Shown piece by piece: positions 43,701 to 52,933 of a DNA stretch of 64,000 nucleotides (its first letter is position 1; each line of letters opens with the position of its first letter). The stretch covers positions 84,819-148,818 of the forward strand of contig NZ_FNBW01000014.1 in assembly GCF_900102465.1 (NCBI RefSeq). Direction: 5' to 3'. The DNA comes from Thalassobaculum litoreum DSM 18839 (GTDB lineage: Bacteria; Pseudomonadota; Alphaproteobacteria; Thalassobaculales; Thalassobaculaceae). Made by a program: the position numbers and the translations under genes. The notes under the pieces were generated by a model, which saw only the letters and a program-made list of their open reading frames with translations, had not been told where the DNA came from and made no database searches.

Positions 43701-45305
43701 TTACGCCTCGAAGCCGCGGGCGTCGAGCTGGCGGTGGAACCAGTACTCGTAGCCCGACATGTCGCGGGTGCCGACGTTGAGGGCCGGCTGGAACAGGGCG
43801 ATCCGCGGCACCTCGTCCCAGACGATCTCGATCATGCGCTTGATCTTCGGCGCGTAGTCCGGGTGATCGACCGGGATGTGCAGGGTCTCGTTGGTGAGCG
43901 TCTCGATCTCCTCGTTACGGTAGTTCGAGGAGTTGAACAGGTGCCCTTCCAGATAGGCCCAGAAGAAGTAGTAGCAGGGGTAGTTCAGCCAGCCGCCGAA
44001 GGTCTCCAGATGCAGCGGCAGCCGCTTCTCCACCAGCGAGGCGGTGCGCCAGTTGGCGCCGGGGATCTTCTCGATGGTCGCCTTGATATTGATCTTGGCC
44101 AGGTTCTCCTGCACCAGCAGGGCCGTCGGCTCCATCCAGTCGGACTGGTCGAGCGCGATCGACAGCGGCACCTCGAACCCGTCCTTGTAGCCGGCCTCCT
44201 CCAGCAGGGCCTTCGCCTTGTCGAGGTCGGTGCTGTAGGGGAACGGCTGCGGCCAGGCGATGTCGGCCGGCGTTGCGGACGACCCGCCCCACATGGGCAC
44301 GCCGCGCTCATAGGCGGCGGTCTGGAAGATGTCGGCATAGGGCACCGACCAGGCGATGGCCTGGCGCACCTTCTTGTCCTTGAACGGCTCGAAGGTGAGG
44401 TTCGGGCACAGGCAGTAGATCGCGTTCTCGATCGGTGTCGAATGGATCGTCATGCCGTCGGTGCCGGACAGCTCCTTGGCGTCCTTGTTCGGGATGTCGA
44501 AGGAGACCTGGATGTCGCCGCGCTCGAACAGGGCCCGGCGGGTCGCCTGGCTCGGCACCTCGCGCACGATCACCCGCTTCACCTCCGGCACCGGACCCGA
44601 GGTCCAGGCGTCGTTGCGCTCGTAGACGAGCTGCTGGCCCGGCTCCCAGCGCGCCACCTTGAACGCACCCGATCCGGCCGGGGTCTTGTGCAGGTATTCG
44701 GTCGCCCAGGGGTCGTCGGTGGTGGCGTTCGCCTTGGCGAGTTTGGAGTTGATGACGATCGCCACCGGCACCGCCAGGTCGGGGACGGTCAGCTTGGACG
44801 GACGGATCGTGTGGATCTTGAAGGTGAACTCGTCGACCGCCTCGAACTGCTCCGGCTTCTCCAGGGAGCCGGCCTTCATCTGCACCGTGGGGAAGCCGCC
44901 CAGGGTGACGGCGCGGTCGAACGACCACTTCACGTCCTCCGCCGTGATCGGCGAGCCGTCCCAGAACTTTCCGTCCCGGCGCAGCTTGAAGATGATGGCG
45001 CTGCCGTCCTCGGTGGTCTCCCAGCTCTCGGCGATCTCCGGCTCGATGACGGAGTAGTCGTAGGACAGGCTGCCGTCGGGCAGGGTCTTGGTGCCGAAGC
45101 TGACCAGCCGGTCATAGGCGTTCACCGCTACCTGATAGCTCGGCCGGTTGGTGCCGGAGCGGTGGATGTCGAGGCTGTTGATGGTCTGGCCCATGGCCAC
45201 GACAACGGTGCCGTTCGATGCCGCCGCGGCCGGCAGCGAGCGGATGAAGGGAAGGGAGCCGGCGCCGAGAACGGCCGCACCCTTCAGAAAATCGCGCCTG
45301 CGCAT
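43701..45305 (-). CDS. ABC transporter substrate-binding protein, family 5, Tat-exported
   Basis: A 534-residue periplasmic binding protein of the oligopeptide (SBP_bac_5) family. The N-terminus MRRRDFLKGAAVLGAG is a twin-arginine signal (RRRDFLK) with cleavage near AAAAS, about residue 30. The conserved block around DGKFWDGSPITAEDVKWSFD (about residue 100) is typical of the family. It is the first gene of the ABC operon, 41 bases downstream of the allophanate hydrolase gene. In such clusters these proteins often bind amides and modified amino compounds; the true ligand is unknown. Confidence 0.92.
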   Translation of the reverse strand: MRRRDFLKGAAVLGAGSLPFIRSLPAAAASNGTVVVAMGQTINSLDIHRSGTNRPSYQVAVNAYDRLVSFGTKTLPDGSLSYDYSVIEPEIAESWETTEDGSAIIFKLRRDGKFWDGSPITAEDVKWSFDRAVTLGGFPTVQMKAGSLEKPEQFEAVDEFTFKIHTIRPSKLTVPDLAVPVAIVINSKLAKANATTDDPWATEYLHKTPAGSGAFKVARWEPGQQLVYERNDAWTSGPVPEVKRVIVREVPSQATRRALFERGDIQVSFDIPNKDAKELSGTDGMTIHSTPIENAIYCLCPNLTFEPFKDKKVRQAIAWSVPYADIFQTAAYERGVPMWGGSSATPADIAWPQPFPYSTDLDKAKALLEEAGYKDGFEVPLSIALDQSDWMEPTALLVQENLAKINIKATIEKIPGANWRTASLVEKRLPLHLETFGGWLNYPCYYFFWAYLEGHLFNSSNYRNEEIETLTNETLHIPVDHPDYAPKIKRMIEIVWDEVPRIALFQPALNVGTRDMSGYEYWFHRQLDARGFEA

Positions 45306-45346
45306 GTGTCTCTCCTCCTGTTCAGTCGTCCGTATCGTGTGGTGGG

Positions 45347-47161
45347 TCAGGGAACCGCCCCCTGCCGGTCTGTGGCGGCGGCGAGATAGGCCCGCCAGCC
45401 GCCGAACTCGGTGATGTCGGTGGCGCCCTCCAGCCCGGCGGACTCGCAGATGAAACCGTTGACGGTGCCGCCGTCGGCCAGGGTGACCGTGCCGATGCCG
45501 AGCGGGGCCGGGATGCCGGCCATGAAGGCGCCGAAGCTGGCGAGCGGAAGCGCCCAGAGTTCCAGGTCGATGGCGCCGCCGGTGGCGTCGCGCATCAGTC
45601 CGGGGCGGAACGGCGGGCCGCCGGTGAGCCGGTAGAGCCGGTAGCCGGGCGCGCTCGAGGCGGTGGCGATGAAACGGCCGCCCAGCCGGATCAGCTCGCC
45701 GTTCAGCGGAAGGCCGGACATGTGGGCGCCGACGGCGGCGACGACGATCTCGTCCGGGCCGAGTGTCGGCGCCGGTTCCGGGATCTCGGGAAGCGCCCAG
45801 CCGGTGGCACCCAGGGTCACGCGGGCCTTCCGGTGCAGCCGCGAGGCGAGCGCCGCTGTCAGGCTGTCCTGCCCCGCGCGGGCCAGCAGGGTGACGCTGG
45901 CGGGCCGTCCGTCGCTGCGGGTGCCGGTCGGCACGGCGATGCCGCAGAGGCCGAGCAGGTTCACGAAGTTCGTATAGGTGCCGAGCTTGGTATTGGGGCC
46001 GATCGGGTCGGCCTCGAGGTCGGCGACCGTGAAGAAGGTCGGGATGGTCGGCACGCAGAGCAGGTCGATGCCCGCCATCGCCGCCTCGCAGGTCCGGCGC
46101 AGGGCCTCCATCCGGTACAGGCTGTTGAAGGTGTCGGTCGCGGAGAACTTGGTCGCCGCGCCGACGATCCGGCGGATCACCGGGTGAACGGCCTCGGGGG
46201 CCGTGTCCATCAGCGGGCCGACCACAGCGTGGCGCTCGGCGACCCAGACGCCGCCGTAGAGCATCTCGGCGACCCGGTAGAACGGCGTGAAGTCGAACTC
46301 GACGATCTCGCCGCCCTCGGACCTCAGCGTGTCCAGCGCCGCCGCATAGGACGCCGCCTGGACGGCGTCGCCGAAGAATTCGAGCGACGCGGTGTCCGGC
46401 ACGCCGATCGTCGGATGCGGCGGGGCGGTGCCGAGATCCGGCGTCGTCACGGCCTTCGAGAAGGCGTCGGCCGGGTCATGCCCGGCGGCGGACTGGAAGG
46501 CGCGGTAGGCGTCCTCCACGGTCAGGGCGAAGACCGAGATGGTGTCGACCGTGCGGCAGGCCGGGACCAGGCCGCTGGCCGAGAGAGCGCCGACGGTCGG
46601 CTTCAGCCCGACGATGTTGTTCAGCGCCGCCGGCACCCGGCCAGAGCCCGCCGTGTCGGTGCCGAGCGCGAAGCTGACCAGGCCGCGCGCCACGGCGACG
46701 GCCGAGCCGGAGCTGGAGCCGCCCGGTACGATCTCCGGGTCCAGGGCGTTCTTCGGGATCGGATAGGGCGAGCGCACGCCCACCAGGCCGGTGGCGAACT
46801 GGTCGAGATTGGTCTTGCCGATCAGGATCGCGCCCGCCGCCCGCAGTTTTGCGACCGTGAAGGCGTCGGCCGCGGCCTCATAGGCGAAGGCGGGGCAGCC
46901 TGCCGTGGTCTGTTCGTCGACGGCGTCGATGTTGTCCTTGATGGCGAAGGGCACGCCCCAAAGCGGTTTCGCCACCCGATCGAACGGGCCGAGCCGGGCC
47001 GCCTCGGCATGGGCCTTCTCCGCGTCGATCAGGGTGATGAAGATCCCGGGATCGCCCGACGCCGCGATCCGCCGATAGCACTCGGCCACCACGTCGCCCG
47101 GCTTGGTGCCGGACTCGTAGGCCGCGTGGAGCGAGGCGATGTCGAAGGGCAGATCCTGCAT
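45347..47161 (-). CDS. atzF: Allophanate hydrolase
   Basis: A 604-residue amidase that hydrolyses allophanate to ammonia and carbon dioxide, the last step of cyanuric acid/biuret and related urea-derivative routes. The amidase domain has Lys in PFAIKDNID (about residue 80), the loop PGGSSSGSAVAVARG (about residue 150) and GTDTAGSGRVPAALNN with the nucleophile Ser. Beyond about residue 460 is the second domain ending GWRAYLAAA. The start at 47161 gives the known AtzF length; in-frame Mets at 47221 and 47317 have no better sites, so the start is uncertain. Confidence 0.9.
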   Translation of the reverse strand: MQDLPFDIASLHAAYESGTKPGDVVAECYRRIAASGDPGIFITLIDAEKAHAEAARLGPFDRVAKPLWGVPFAIKDNIDAVDEQTTAGCPAFAYEAAADAFTVAKLRAAGAILIGKTNLDQFATGLVGVRSPYPIPKNALDPEIVPGGSSSGSAVAVARGLVSFALGTDTAGSGRVPAALNNIVGLKPTVGALSASGLVPACRTVDTISVFALTVEDAYRAFQSAAGHDPADAFSKAVTTPDLGTAPPHPTIGVPDTASLEFFGDAVQAASYAAALDTLRSEGGEIVEFDFTPFYRVAEMLYGGVWVAERHAVVGPLMDTAPEAVHPVIRRIVGAATKFSATDTFNSLYRMEALRRTCEAAMAGIDLLCVPTIPTFFTVADLEADPIGPNTKLGTYTNFVNLLGLCGIAVPTGTRSDGRPASVTLLARAGQDSLTAALASRLHRKARVTLGATGWALPEIPEPAPTLGPDEIVVAAVGAHMSGLPLNGELIRLGGRFIATASSAPGYRLYRLTGGPPFRPGLMRDATGGAIDLELWALPLASFGAFMAGIPAPLGIGTVTLADGGTVNGFICESAGLEGATDITEFGGWRAYLAAATDRQGAVP

Positions 47162-47415
47162 GGCGGCGCTCGGTCCCACTCGGGTCTCCGTGACTCTGTT
47201 TCCTGAAGGCTTCTCCGGCATTTCGCGGCTGCGAACACGCCCCGCCCAAGCCGCCGGTTTGGCTTGTCCAATCCCATGAATTCCGCAGATGCCGGCGCTC
47301 CCACACCGGTCTCGCATCTGCGATAGGAGAAAGCGTGCTGGCTATGACTGCTGTTGTCTTCTGCTATGATTGCAGCGAGCCGCTGCAGGAAATGCAGCGG
47401 TCAGGGGAGGGACCG

Positions 47416-48321
47416 ATGCGCCACATGACGACGCTGCTCTATATCGACGCGGTGGCCCGGGCCGGCTCGATCCGCAAGGCGGCGGAGACCCTGTCGATCA
47501 CCTCCACGGCGCTGAACCGGCGGCTGCTGGCGATCGAGGAGGATCTGGGCGTGCCGATCTTCGAGCGGCTGCCCCGGGGCGTGCGGCTGAACAGTGCCGG
47601 CGAACTGCTGATCCACCATATCCGCAACCAGATCTCCGACATGGACAGGGTGCGTTCGCAGATCGCCGATCTGGCGGGGGAGCGGCGCGGCCATATCACC
47701 ATCGCCTGCAGCCAGGCGCTGCTGCCGTACCTGCCCCGGCAGATCGCCGCCTATCGCCGCGAGCATCCGGGGGTGACCTTCGCGGTGTTCCGCCGCGACC
47801 GGGAGGCGGCGGAACAGGCGCTGGTCGACCACACCGCCGACCTCGCGCTGGTGTTCGAGCCGATACGGCTGGCCGAGTTCCAGACCCTGCTGACCGTGCG
47901 CCAGCACGTGCATGCGATGTTCTCGCGCCATCATCCGCTGGCGGCCCGGGAGACCGTGCGGCTGCGGGAGTGCCTGGACTATCCGATCGCCCTGCCGACC
48001 CGGGCCTATGGGGTGCGCCACCTGATGGAGGTTGCCCTGGCGGACTCGGCGATCTCGCTCAACCCGGTGGTGGAATCCGACAGTTTCGAGTTCCTGGGCC
48101 ACCAGGCGATCGCCGAGGGGATCGTGTCGTTCCAGATCCCCATCGGCCTGCCGCCGGGCGGGATGCTGCCGGACATGGTCTCGCGCCAGCTCGACCCGCG
48201 CGACGTGCCCAGCGGCCTGATCTACATGGGCCAGCTCCGGGGCCGCATCCTGCCCGTTGCCGCCGCCAAGTTCGCGGAGATGGTGCAGAAGGACCTGGAG
48301 GCGCAGTACGACTGCAATTAG
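47416..48321 (+). CDS. LysR family transcriptional regulator
   Basis: A 301-residue regulator. The helix-turn-helix region reads AVARAGSIRKAAETLSITST and the C-terminal part is the LysR co-inducer domain (RGHITIACSQALLPYLPRQI, about residue 92). It is divergent from atzF, so it most likely activates the allophanate and ABC genes, like AtzR, which responds to cyanuric acid. ATG 47416 is preceded by GGGGAGGGA. The 254-base region between the two genes holds no other gene. Confidence 0.88.
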   Translation: MRHMTTLLYIDAVARAGSIRKAAETLSITSTALNRRLLAIEEDLGVPIFERLPRGVRLNSAGELLIHHIRNQISDMDRVRSQIADLAGERRGHITIACSQALLPYLPRQIAAYRREHPGVTFAVFRRDREAAEQALVDHTADLALVFEPIRLAEFQTLLTVRQHVHAMFSRHHPLAARETVRLRECLDYPIALPTRAYGVRHLMEVALADSAISLNPVVESDSFEFLGHQAIAEGIVSFQIPIGLPPGGMLPDMVSRQLDPRDVPSGLIYMGQLRGRILPVAAAKFAEMVQKDLEAQYDCN

Positions 48322-48357
48322 CGGCGGGGGTTGGAGCAGATGCACGCACGCTGGCGC

Positions 48358-48372
48358 GATCACGAAGTGATC
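48358..48372. terminator. Short hairpin between convergent genes
   Basis: GATCAC-GAA-GTGATC lies between the LysR stop and the end of the converging short-chain dehydrogenase gene. It is a weak terminator candidate. Confidence 0.4.
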
Positions 48373-48392
48373 CCGTCACCGCACGATCTGCT

Positions 48393-49175
48393 TTAGACGT
48401 TGCCGCCGTCCACCCGGAATTCCTGGCCGGTGCAGCCGCGCGAGGCGTCGGAGGCCAGGAACAGCACCATCTCGGCCACGTCCTCCTCCACCATGTCCCG
48501 CTTCAGGCATTGGCGCGCGTGGATCGCCTGCCGGTCCGCCTCGCTGATCCAGTCGCGGCGCTGCCGTTCGGTCAGGATCGCGCCGGGCAGGATGGAGTTG
48601 ACCCGGATGCCGTCGCCGCCGAAATCCCGCGCCAGCGACCGGGTCAGGCCGAAGGCCGCAGCCTTGCAGGCGTTGTAGACCGCCAGGTCCGGCACCGCGA
48701 GCCAGGGGGCGATGGAGCCGAAATTGGTGATCGATCCGCCCCCCGCCTTCACCATCAGCGGCCGGGCGGCCTGGGCGGCGAAGAACTGGTGCTTCAGGTT
48801 GACCGCCACCAGGTCGTCCCAGACCTCCGGCGTGACGGCCTCGGCCTTCACCCGCTGGTCGCGGGCGGCGTTGTTCACCAGCACCGACAGCCCGCCGGCC
48901 GGCTGTGCCGCCGCCTCGATGGCCATGGTGAAGGACGCCGTCTCGGTCACGTCGCAGGTCGCGAAGTTCGGCCGGTTGCCGCACTCCGCCTCCACCGCCT
49001 GGGCCAGGGCCGTGCCGGCCTGCGGATCGATATCGACGAAGCTGACCCGGGCGCCCTGGCGGGCGAACAACGCGACGATGGCCGCGCCGATGCCGGTGGC
49101 GCCGCCGGAGACGAAGACGGCGCGGTCCTGCAGGTCGCGATAGAGGGCCGGCGAGGCGGCGTAGGATCGGTGCAT
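48393..49175 (-). CDS. Short-chain dehydrogenase/reductase
   Basis: A 260-residue classical SDR with the cofactor loop SGGATGIGAAI (about residue 25), NNAARD, the catalytic Ser in NFGSIAP and the Tyr-Lys pair in YNACKAA (about residue 165). The C-terminus ends FRVDGGNV as usual. Asp after the second strand (FVDID) suggests NAD preference. It is divergent from the SMP-30 gene, a pairing frequent in sugar oxidation: the dehydrogenase makes a sugar lactone that the lactonase opens. Confidence 0.9.
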   Translation of the reverse strand: MHRSYAASPALYRDLQDRAVFVSGGATGIGAAIVALFARQGARVSFVDIDPQAGTALAQAVEAECGNRPNFATCDVTETASFTMAIEAAAQPAGGLSVLVNNAARDQRVKAEAVTPEVWDDLVAVNLKHQFFAAQAARPLMVKAGGGSITNFGSIAPWLAVPDLAVYNACKAAAFGLTRSLARDFGGDGIRVNSILPGAILTERQRRDWISEADRQAIHARQCLKRDMVEEDVAEMVLFLASDASRGCTGQEFRVDGGNV

Positions 49176-49287
49176 GGAAGCCTGCTCAACGGTATCTGGA
49201 GCGTTTGAGTATTGATCGTCGGTTTTCGCTCCGACAAGATAAATTAAAGAAATGAATTAAATAGACGAACGTGGGGAGAGGCGGGTG

Positions 49288-50187
49288 ATGAACCGGCGCA
49301 TCGAGGCGGTCCTGCTGCTCGACTGCCGCAACACGCTGGCCGAGGGCATCCAGTGGCATCCGGGTCATGGTCGGCTCTACTGGACGGATATCCTGGGCCG
49401 CACTCTGTGGAGCTGCGACGCCGAGGGCGGGTCGGTGGAGACCCGCGGCTTCGACAAGCGCATCGGCAGCTTCGCCTTCTGCAGTGACGACCGGATCCTG
49501 CTCGCGCTGGAGGACGAGCTGGCGCTGTTCGATCCGGAGACCGGATCCCTGAAGACCCTGGCGCCGGTCGAGGCCGACGAACCGCGAACCCGCATGAACG
49601 ACGGACGGGTCGACCGCGCCGGCCGCTTCGTGTTCGGCGGCGTCGACGAGCACGGGCTGAAGCCGTATTCCGCCGTCTATCAGTTCAACGGGGTCCGGGC
49701 CCTGCGGCTGTTCGACGGGGTCGGCTGCGCCAACAGTATCGCGTTCTCGCCGGACGGGGCGCGGATGTACTTCGCCGACACCGCCGGCAAGACGATCGAG
49801 CGGATCTCCTACGAGACCGACGGGGTGCTGGGCGCCCGGTGGACCTTCGCCAAGCTGGCCGCCGACGAGGGCGGGCCGGACGGCTCCTGTGTCGATGCCG
49901 AGGGCGCGTTGTGGAACGCCCAGTTCGGTGGCGCCCGGATCCAGCGCTTCCTGCCCGACGGCAGCCGCGACATCCGGGTCGACCTGCCGGTCAGCCAGGT
50001 CACCTGCGCCTGCTTCGGCGGGCCGGCGCTCGACCGGTTGTACATCACCACCGCGCGGGAGAATTTCACGGACGCCCAGGCGGCTGCCGAACCGACCGCG
50101 GGCGGCATCTTCGTCGCCGAGGTGGGGGCGGCTTTCGGGGTGACAGGGCTGCCGGAGGAGAAATACACGGGATCGATCGCCGATTAG
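49288..50187 (+). CDS. SMP-30/gluconolactonase family protein
   Basis: A 299-residue six-bladed propeller hydrolase that opens sugar lactones with a divalent metal. The metal Glu is in LAEGIQWHPGHGRLYWTDI (about residue 18), the Asn in RMNDGRVDRAGRF (about 108) and the Asp in FSPDGARMYFADT (about 158). ATG 49288 is preferred to the GTG one codon earlier, because GGGGAGAG lies seven bases upstream. Probably it works with the divergent SDR on a sugar-derived lactone. Confidence 0.9.
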   Translation: MNRRIEAVLLLDCRNTLAEGIQWHPGHGRLYWTDILGRTLWSCDAEGGSVETRGFDKRIGSFAFCSDDRILLALEDELALFDPETGSLKTLAPVEADEPRTRMNDGRVDRAGRFVFGGVDEHGLKPYSAVYQFNGVRALRLFDGVGCANSIAFSPDGARMYFADTAGKTIERISYETDGVLGARWTFAKLAADEGGPDGSCVDAEGALWNAQFGGARIQRFLPDGSRDIRVDLPVSQVTCACFGGPALDRLYITTARENFTDAQAAAEPTAGGIFVAEVGAAFGVTGLPEEKYTGSIAD

Positions 50188-50233
50188 CGGCGCCCCGGGG
50201 TTTCCGGCTCGCGCGCCCATCGAGTCTGTTCTG

Positions 50234-50255
50234 AACAGTATCGACCGATACTGTT
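50234..50255. repeat. Palindrome at the left end of the IS
   Basis: AACAGTATCG-AC-CGATACTGTT is a perfect inverted repeat with a 2-base centre. Its right arm is the outer part of the IS left terminal repeat and its left arm lies outside, in the flanking DNA. Confidence 0.7.
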
Positions 50256-51777
50256 GAAGAAGTCGGCTGTCGGCTCGGCTTCGAAGCGGTTCGTCGATCG
50301 GCTGGCATGGGTGCAATGGCCCCTTTGCGCTTATGTGGCCGGTGCTGGCGCCCGCGGGGCGCAGATCTTTGCGAGCTTTCGGAGGTTCTGGGCGGTGGCT
50401 GCGAGGAGGAACTCGTCGCGGGCGCCGCAGGGGCCGCGCAGTCGCAACCGGCCGAGCTTCAGGATGCGTTTGAGATGGGCGAACAGCATCTCGACTTTCT
50501 TGCGCTGTCGGCGGGAGGTCGCATAGGTCTCGGTCTTGGCGATGTCGCGGGCCATGTCCCGCGCCCCTTCATGGATCGATCGGGGGATCTTGCGCGCCGG
50601 CTGGCCGGGACAGCAGTTCTGCTTGAGGGAACAGGCATCGCAGTCGGACTTGCTGGCCCGATAGATCCGAGTGTCGTCTTTGGTCACGCCGCTGCGCGGC
50701 TCGGTGAACGCACGCCGGCTGTTCTGCAGAAGCTTTCCGCCGAGGCAGCGATAGGTGTCGCTGTCGTGGTCGTAGCTGAAGTCCTCGCGCGAGAAGGTGC
50801 CGTCGGTGCGCTTTGACTTGTCGAAGACCGGGATATGCGGCTCGATCCCGCGCGCGTGGACCAGCCAGTTCAGCATCTCTGCCGAGCCGTAACCGGTATC
50901 CCCGATCAGGCGCTCCGGCCAGAGACCGAAGCGCTCCTGCGTGCGATCGATCATGGTCCGGGCGGCACCCACCTCGGCCTGCCGTACCGCGGTCGTTGCC
51001 TCGACGTCGACGATGACCGCGTTCTCCACATCGATGAGATAGTTGGTGCAGTAGGCAAAGACCGCCGGCCCGCCCCAGGACGCGGTCCAACGCGCGGCCG
51101 GATCGGCCGGCGAGAGGTACTTGGGCGGGACCGGCGTCGCCCCGCCGAACGCCGCATCGTCGAGAACGGCCAGATACTCCTCGACCGCACGCCCGGCTTG
51201 CGGCAGGTCTTCGGTCCTGGCCACGCCGCGCTGACGATGGGCATCGGCCACGATCAGACTGGCATCCACGGCGAAGCCCTCGCCGCCGACAAGGCCTTCT
51301 GCCATGCAGCGCCGCAGGACCGTCTCGAACAACTCGCGCAGCAGATCGGACTCCCGGAACCGGCCGTGGCGGGTCTTGGAGAAGGTCGAGTGGTCCGGCA
51401 CGTCACCCTCCAGGCCAAGCCGGCAGAACCACCGGTAGGCCAGGTTCAGGTGGACCTCCTCGCACAGCCGCCGTTCCGAGCGGATGCCGAAGCAATAGCC
51501 CACGATCAGCATGCGGATCAGAAGTTCCGGATCGATCGAGGGGCGGCCGATCGGGCTGTAGTACGGTGCCAGATGCCGGCGAACCTCCGACAGATCGACG
51601 AACCGGTCGATGGCCCGTAGCAGGTGATCCCCGGGCACATGTCGCTCCAGGTTGAAGCCGTAGAACAGCTCCTCATGCATCACTGTCCGCTCGCCCATCA
51701 TCGGCCCGCCCTCCCACTACAGGAGAACTGAATCAGCACCTCAGATCCGAGGCAAGACGGCCTTTTTCAACAGTATC
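50247..51777 (-). mobile_element. IS1182-family insertion sequence
   Basis: A complete-looking element of about 1.53 kb. The terminal repeats start GATACTGTTGAA at the left (50247-50266) and, reversed, at the right (51758-51777), with 17 of 20 positions equal. One transposase frame fills most of it. No convincing target duplication was seen; IS1182 members often lack a regular one. It lies between the SMP-30 gene and the catabolic island. Confidence 0.8.
50331..51701 (-). CDS. IS1182-family transposase
   Basis: A 456-residue DDE transposase. Landmarks: FYGFNLERHVPGDHLLRAID at the N-terminus, RPSIDPELLIRMLIVGYCFG (about residue 52), the first Asp in FAVDASLIVADAH (about 145), the second in LIGDTGYGSAEML (about 268), a Cys-rich segment CDACSLKQNCCPG (about 362) and the final Glu in RQRKKVEMLFAHLKRILKL (about 411). 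The frame is intact, so the element may be active. It is followed on the plus strand by low-GC DNA. Confidence 0.9.
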   Translation of the reverse strand: MMGERTVMHEELFYGFNLERHVPGDHLLRAIDRFVDLSEVRRHLAPYYSPIGRPSIDPELLIRMLIVGYCFGIRSERRLCEEVHLNLAYRWFCRLGLEGDVPDHSTFSKTRHGRFRESDLLRELFETVLRRCMAEGLVGGEGFAVDASLIVADAHRQRGVARTEDLPQAGRAVEEYLAVLDDAAFGGATPVPPKYLSPADPAARWTASWGGPAVFAYCTNYLIDVENAVIVDVEATTAVRQAEVGAARTMIDRTQERFGLWPERLIGDTGYGSAEMLNWLVHARGIEPHIPVFDKSKRTDGTFSREDFSYDHDSDTYRCLGGKLLQNSRRAFTEPRSGVTKDDTRIYRASKSDCDACSLKQNCCPGQPARKIPRSIHEGARDMARDIAKTETYATSRRQRKKVEMLFAHLKRILKLGRLRLRGPCGARDEFLLAATAQNLRKLAKICAPRAPAPAT

Positions 51778-51968
51778 AACCCTGCTACGGCGATCAGCAG
51801 ACTGGCGGCATGAACCACACCATGGAATAGCTTAATCAAGCCGCCAAACTTTCCGAACAATGGGGTCCATCTCTTTCCTTTCTGATTCACTGACTAAGAA
51901 AGCCGCTCTAACCTCCAATGCAGATTAACTGGGACAGCCTCTTCAAGAAACTTCAGAAGGGAGAGAAC

Positions 51969-52883
51969 ATGCACCCGATCATCGACATGGAAATCGAGGC
52001 CCCACTTTCCGAGGCTGCACTGCAGGCCCAGGAAATTGGCAGGGGCCGTCCAGGCACCCCGATGGGAGAGCCACTTGACCGGCCTGACGGATACGGCTTC
52101 GGTAATTACAGCACCGTGTTCGGCGGTGGCTCGAAAGGATCGGCGACTCGCTCCTACACACAGGAGGAACGCGACCAGAAGTTTACCTCGATCATCGACG
52201 ACATGGATCAGGCGAACGTCGAATACGGCTTCATGTGCAATATGCTGAACAGCGAGATCGGCGACATCCATCGCAAATACCCTGGCCGCTTCAAGATGTT
52301 CGCCCTGATCGACCCAATGGACGGCATGCGCGGGGTAAGAGAACTCGAGCGGCTGGTGAGAGAAGACGGAGCAAACGGCTTTCGCGTAACCGCGCTCACC
52401 AACTGCCTGCCAGCCAGCGACCGGCGCTACTATCCGCTCTATGCCAAGTGCGTCGAGCTGAACGTGCCGGCGAAGATCTACAGCAGCATGAACTACGCCA
52501 ACGACCGGCCCTACGATCTCGGCCACCCGCGCCATCTCGACCAGGTCGCCATTGACTTTCCAGAGCTGAAAATCCTCGCCGGTTTGGGGGGATGGCCATG
52601 GATCCCGGACATGGTTGGCCTGTTAGCCCGTCACCCGAACCTCTACTGCGACACCTCGGCTCACCGGCCGCGCTATTTCGCCAAGCCGGGGGCAGGCTGG
52701 GAAATGTTCATGCAGTTCGGAAACAGCCGCCTGCAGAACAAGATCATGATCGGACTGTCACGCTATCTCTTCGACTGTCCCTATGAGGAACTGGTCGAGG
52801 AATACCGCCAGCTTCCACTGAAGGAGACGGTGCTGGAGAAGTGGTTCTATCACAACGCCAAACAGTTCTTCGACGGCGACTGA
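51969..52883 (+). CDS. Amidohydrolase-2 fold protein lacking metal ligands
   Basis: A 304-residue protein clearly of the ACMSD-like amidohydrolase family by its backbone pattern: YPGRFKMFALIDPMDG (about 104), YYPLYAKCVELNVPAKIYSS (about 154), DFPELKILAGLGGWPWIPDM (about 196) and RHPNLYCDTSA (about 221). All usual metal residues are replaced: HxH by Glu8-Ile-Glu10, the central His (IHTG) by Tyr171, the GHGGW His by Leu206 and the GTD Asp by Ser264. It may be an inactive relative, a binding protein, or use other chemistry. The start at 51969 follows AGAAGGGAGAG. The synthetase gene begins 50 bases downstream. Confidence 0.82.
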   Translation: MHPIIDMEIEAPLSEAALQAQEIGRGRPGTPMGEPLDRPDGYGFGNYSTVFGGGSKGSATRSYTQEERDQKFTSIIDDMDQANVEYGFMCNMLNSEIGDIHRKYPGRFKMFALIDPMDGMRGVRELERLVREDGANGFRVTALTNCLPASDRRYYPLYAKCVELNVPAKIYSSMNYANDRPYDLGHPRHLDQVAIDFPELKILAGLGGWPWIPDMVGLLARHPNLYCDTSAHRPRYFAKPGAGWEMFMQFGNSRLQNKIMIGLSRYLFDCPYEELVEEYRQLPLKETVLEKWFYHNAKQFFDGD

Positions 52884-52933
52884 ACCCGGCGTCCCCTCCG
52901 TCCACTTGCCATAACCGCATAGAAAAAGTCACG

